Part shown: positions 61,572-64,000 of the stretch, in pieces
How the letters are laid out: every line of letters begins with the position of its first letter
Position numbering within the stretch: position 1 is the first letter of the stretch
Assembly (NCBI RefSeq): GCF_025420585.1
Contig: NZ_JAOEGB010000002.1
Span: forward strand, 310,001 to 374,000
Direction of reading: 5' to 3'
DNA length: 64,000 bases
From: Planotetraspora sp. A-T 1434
Lineage (GTDB): Bacteria > Actinomycetota > Actinomycetes > Streptosporangiales > Streptosporangiaceae
Translations under genes and position numbers: made by a program
Notes under the pieces: model-generated
Seen by the model: only the letters and a program-made list of their open reading frames with translations
Database searches by the model: none
Told to the model about the DNA's origin: nothing

Positions 61572-62671
61572 AGATCACAGGTGTGGAGCTGCGGCGGATC
61601 TCGATGCCGCTGGTGGCGCCGTTCCGCACGTCGTTCGGGACCGAGCGGGCGCGTGACGTGCTGCTGGTCCGGGTGGTGACGCCGGACGCCGAGGGCTGGG
61701 CCGAATGCGTCGCGATGGAGGAGCCGCTGTACTCGCCGGAGTACGTGGACGGGGCCGCCGACGTGATGCGCCGGTTCATGGTCCCGGCGCTGGCCGCGCT
61801 CCACCATGTCGACGCGTACGGCGTGGGCCGGACGCTGGAGCCGTTCAAGGGGCACCGGATGGCGAAGGCGGCCCTGGAGACGGCCGTGCTCGACGCCCAG
61901 CTCCGCGCGTCGGGCGAGCCGTTCGCGCGGTTCCTCGGGGCCTCCAGGGACGCCGTGCCGTGCGGAGTCTCAGTGGGGATCATGGACTCGATCCCCCAGT
62001 TGCTCGACGCCGTCGGCGGCTATCTGGCCGAGGGATATGTCCGGATCAAGCTGAAGATCGAGCCGGGCTGGGACGTCGAACCGGTCAGGGCGGTCCGGGA
62101 GCGGTTCGGGGACATTCCGCTACAGGTGGACGCGAACGCCGCCTACACGCTGACGGACGCCGCCCACCTGTCGAGGCTCGACGCGTTCGACCTGCTGCTG
62201 ATCGAGCAGCCGCTCGGCGACGACGACCTGGTGCAGCACGCGGAGCTGGCCAGGCGGCTCAGGACGCCGCTGTGCCTGGACGAGTCGATCCACTCGGCGG
62301 CGCACGCGGCGGCCGCGATCTCGCTCAAGGCCTGCTCGATCGTGAACATCAAGCCCGGCAGGGTCGGCGGCTACCTGGAGGCCCGCCGCATCCACGACCT
62401 GTGCCGGGCGCACGGTGTGGCCGTGTGGTGCGGCGGCATGCTGGAGACGGGCATCGGCCGGGCCGCGAACGTCGCGCTCGCCGCCCTTCCCGGCTTCACG
62501 CTGCCCGGCGACACGTCGGCCTCCCGCAGGTACTACGCCAGGGACGTCACGGCGCCTTTCGAGCTGCGCGACGGACACCTCGCCGTCCCCACCGGGCCGG
62601 GCATCGGCGTCGACCCCGACCCCGCCGTCCTGGCCGAGGTCACCACCTCCGTGGAGTGGCTGCCCGCATAA
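61568..62671 (+). CDS. N-acylamino acid racemase / o-succinylbenzoate synthase-like enzyme
   Basis: 367 residues, enolase superfamily, MenC/NAAAR type. Catalytic lysines in KLK (Lys161, Lys163), metal ligands Asp188, Glu213 and Asp238, and Lys262 in NIKPGRVGG are all present. MenC and NAAAR cannot be told apart by motif alone. No menaquinone genes are adjacent, whereas an acyltransferase and a deacylase are, so racemase activity is favoured. Last gene of the operon, overlapping the acyltransferase by four bases (ATGA). Confidence 0.9.
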   Translation: MKITGVELRRISMPLVAPFRTSFGTERARDVLLVRVVTPDAEGWAECVAMEEPLYSPEYVDGAADVMRRFMVPALAALHHVDAYGVGRTLEPFKGHRMAKAALETAVLDAQLRASGEPFARFLGASRDAVPCGVSVGIMDSIPQLLDAVGGYLAEGYVRIKLKIEPGWDVEPVRAVRERFGDIPLQVDANAAYTLTDAAHLSRLDAFDLLLIEQPLGDDDLVQHAELARRLRTPLCLDESIHSAAHAAAAISLKACSIVNIKPGRVGGYLEARRIHDLCRAHGVAVWCGGMLETGIGRAANVALAALPGFTLPGDTSASRRYYARDVTAPFELRDGHLAVPTGPGIGVDPDPAVLAEVTTSVEWLPA

Positions 62672-62921
62672 CCGGCCGCTGGCCGGGCCGGGCCGGTCGG
62701 ATCGGGCCGGGCCGGTCAGGTTCGTGGATTTCCGCAATCTGGAAGAGGACCGGGAAAGCCCCGGGCTCTTACCGTGAGCCACGGATGGCGAGAGCCGGAA
62801 GGGAGTCCGCGATGGCCGCCTGATCCCCGGCCGCGCGGCTCCAGGACGGTCGCCCATCTCGGGGCGCCCGCGCTCGGGGCGTCCACTCGGACCTCTCCCC
62901 GGCCGACAAGGAGTTCCCCCC

Positions 62922-63467
62922 ATGACCGCGACAGGCAGCGGGCTGACCACCGCACTCAACACCGACCGTCACCGCATCGGGCTCAACGTCTTCGCCGCGA
63001 TAGTCCTCGCCCACTGGGCCGAGCACATCGCGCAGGCCGTCCAGATCTGGGTCCTCGGCTGGCCCGTGCCACAGGCGCGCGGCGTCCTCGGGCTCTGGTT
63101 CCCCTGGCTGGTCAAGTCGGAGTTCCTCCACTACGGCTACGCGCTGGTCATGCTGGTCGGGCTGATCCTCCTGCGGAAGGGCTTCGTGGGTCGCTCGCGC
63201 ACCTGGTGGAACATCGCGCTCGGCATCCAGGTCTGGCATCACTTCGAGCACCTCCTGCTCCTGATCCAGGCGCAGAGCCACCACAACTTCTTCGGCAAGC
63301 CGGTGCCGACCAGCATCATCCAGCTCATCGTCCCCCGCGTGGAGCTGCACCTGTTCTACAACACCGTGGTGTTCATCCCCATGGTCGTGGCCATGGTGCT
63401 GCACCGCTGGCCGAGGACCGACGAGCGTAAGAGCATGGCCTGCTCCTGCGCGTACGCCGCGGCATGA
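62922..63467 (+). CDS. Histidine-rich integral membrane protein
   Basis: 181 residues, ATG after AAGGAG. Four or five hydrophobic segments carry clustered histidines: HWAEH (31-35), His70, HHFEH (106-110), HH (120-121) and His143. This resembles the His boxes of membrane di-iron enzymes, though the spacing is not a known desaturase or hydroxylase pattern. Family not recognised. Overlaps the next gene by four bases. Confidence 0.7.
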   Translation: MTATGSGLTTALNTDRHRIGLNVFAAIVLAHWAEHIAQAVQIWVLGWPVPQARGVLGLWFPWLVKSEFLHYGYALVMLVGLILLRKGFVGRSRTWWNIALGIQVWHHFEHLLLLIQAQSHHNFFGKPVPTSIIQLIVPRVELHLFYNTVVFIPMVVAMVLHRWPRTDERKSMACSCAYAAA

Positions 63468-63940
63468 CCCGGCCGCCTCGCCGGCCCGGCTTCGGCCTGG
63501 TGGTGGCGACGGTGGCCGGCCTCGCGCTGCTGTTCCTCTCGGTGCCCAACGTCGCGCCCGCCTTCCGGGCGGCGCGCGGCGACGGGACGCCCGGCGTCTT
63601 CACGGCCGGCCGGGTCACCTGCGTCGAGCATCCCGGACACGAGGCGTGCTCGTGGTCGGGCACGTTCCGCGGCCCGGCCGGGCAGCGGGACGTCTCCCTC
63701 TACGGCGCCGACCGCGACACCCTGCGGCCGGGTGAGCAGGTCCGGGCGATCGACACGGGCCGTCCTCACCTCGTGTACGGCCCGGGCGGCTCCCGGGAGT
63801 GGATCTTCGTTCTGCTCCTCCTCGTCGCGGGATGCGCCCTGCTCATCCCCCCCGCTCGGATGATCATGGGCCGGGGCCGCAAGCCCCGTGGAAGTGACCC
63901 GTGGACATCCGTGGAGCAGTCCTTGGAAAAGTCCTTATAG
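63464..63940 (+). CDS. Small two-TM envelope protein
   Basis: 158 residues, overlapping the previous stop (ATGA). One membrane segment near the N-terminus (about 10-30), an extracytoplasmic beta-rich segment with two Cys (VTCVEHPGHEACSWSG, likely a disulfide) and a second membrane segment (about 112-132). No known domain. Coupled to the His-rich membrane protein, so they may form one complex. Confidence 0.7.
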   Translation: MTRPPRRPGFGLVVATVAGLALLFLSVPNVAPAFRAARGDGTPGVFTAGRVTCVEHPGHEACSWSGTFRGPAGQRDVSLYGADRDTLRPGEQVRAIDTGRPHLVYGPGGSREWIFVLLLLVAGCALLIPPARMIMGRGRKPRGSDPWTSVEQSLEKSL

Positions 63941-64000
63941 GAGTCCTGACGGGGGCCCGGAAGGGCTCCTCGGGAGCGTGATGCCGTAAAACATGTGAGG

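Overview
The window is very GC-rich DNA with heavy GTG start use and purine-rich ribosome binding sites. SepH, a mycothiol-type enzyme, an AfsR-type regulator, an SpdB/RepSA/FtsK-type integrative element and many Pro/Ala/Glu-rich proteins all point to a filamentous actinomycete. Streptosporangiales-like is my inference; I cannot name a species.

Left chromosomal part (1-36.6 kb). This starts with a two-component system, an inositol monophosphatase-like enzyme, an S9 peptidase, a ferrochelatase, a lytic transglycosylase, an MFS transporter and a sugar-lactone oxidase. Next come an unusually long SepH septation protein, a pair of bacterial PH-domain membrane proteins, a DrrAB-like ABC exporter and a large AfsR-like regulator. 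These are followed by a PEBP-like lipoprotein, a low-complexity membrane protein, a SulP transporter fused to a beta-carbonic anhydrase, an SDR protein, a membrane-anchored PemK-like protein and a TetR regulator. The stretch ends with an orphan ATP synthase a-subunit, a large secreted subtilase with a divergent regulator, a GNAT protein and a mycothiol-dependent isomerase-like enzyme. A short repeat family with core GTGCATGATCACG lies at gene ends near 3.6-3.9 kb and 11.1 kb.

Accessory part (36.6-53.4 kb). An actinomycete integrative and conjugative element (AICE) of about 14.7 kb occupies the 3' end of the RNase P RNA gene. It is bounded by an exact 31-bp direct repeat (38729-38759 and 53371-53401), and intact rnpB lies on the minus strand at 53371-53770. 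Its modules are a ParB-like protein; a regulator with a palindromic operator region; a transfer block (FtsK/SpoIIIE translocase, DUF2637 SpdB-like protein and small membrane proteins); a Nudix enzyme with a C-terminal zinc finger; a run of tiny cysteine-rich proteins; and a translationally coupled repSA-xis-int cassette. A 1-kb gene-free stretch inside it (41.4-42.4 kb) carries a perfect 43-bp inverted repeat and a hairpin cluster, and is a candidate cis-acting origin or transfer locus. Immediately left of the left att site lies the catalytic end of a second integrase with other gene debris. This suggests an older element that used the same site and decayed.

Right chromosomal part (53.4-64 kb). 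After rnpB come a secreted GH128-like glycosidase with a discoidin-type domain and a minus-strand block of Nif3-like protein, C4 zinc-ribbon protein and RNase H/phosphatase fusion. A tight four-gene plus-strand operon follows (M19 dipeptidase, M20 deacylase, GNAT acyltransferase, enolase-superfamily N-acylamino acid racemase/MenC-like). It matches the known logic of irreversible D- to L-amino acid conversion. Two small membrane proteins close the window.
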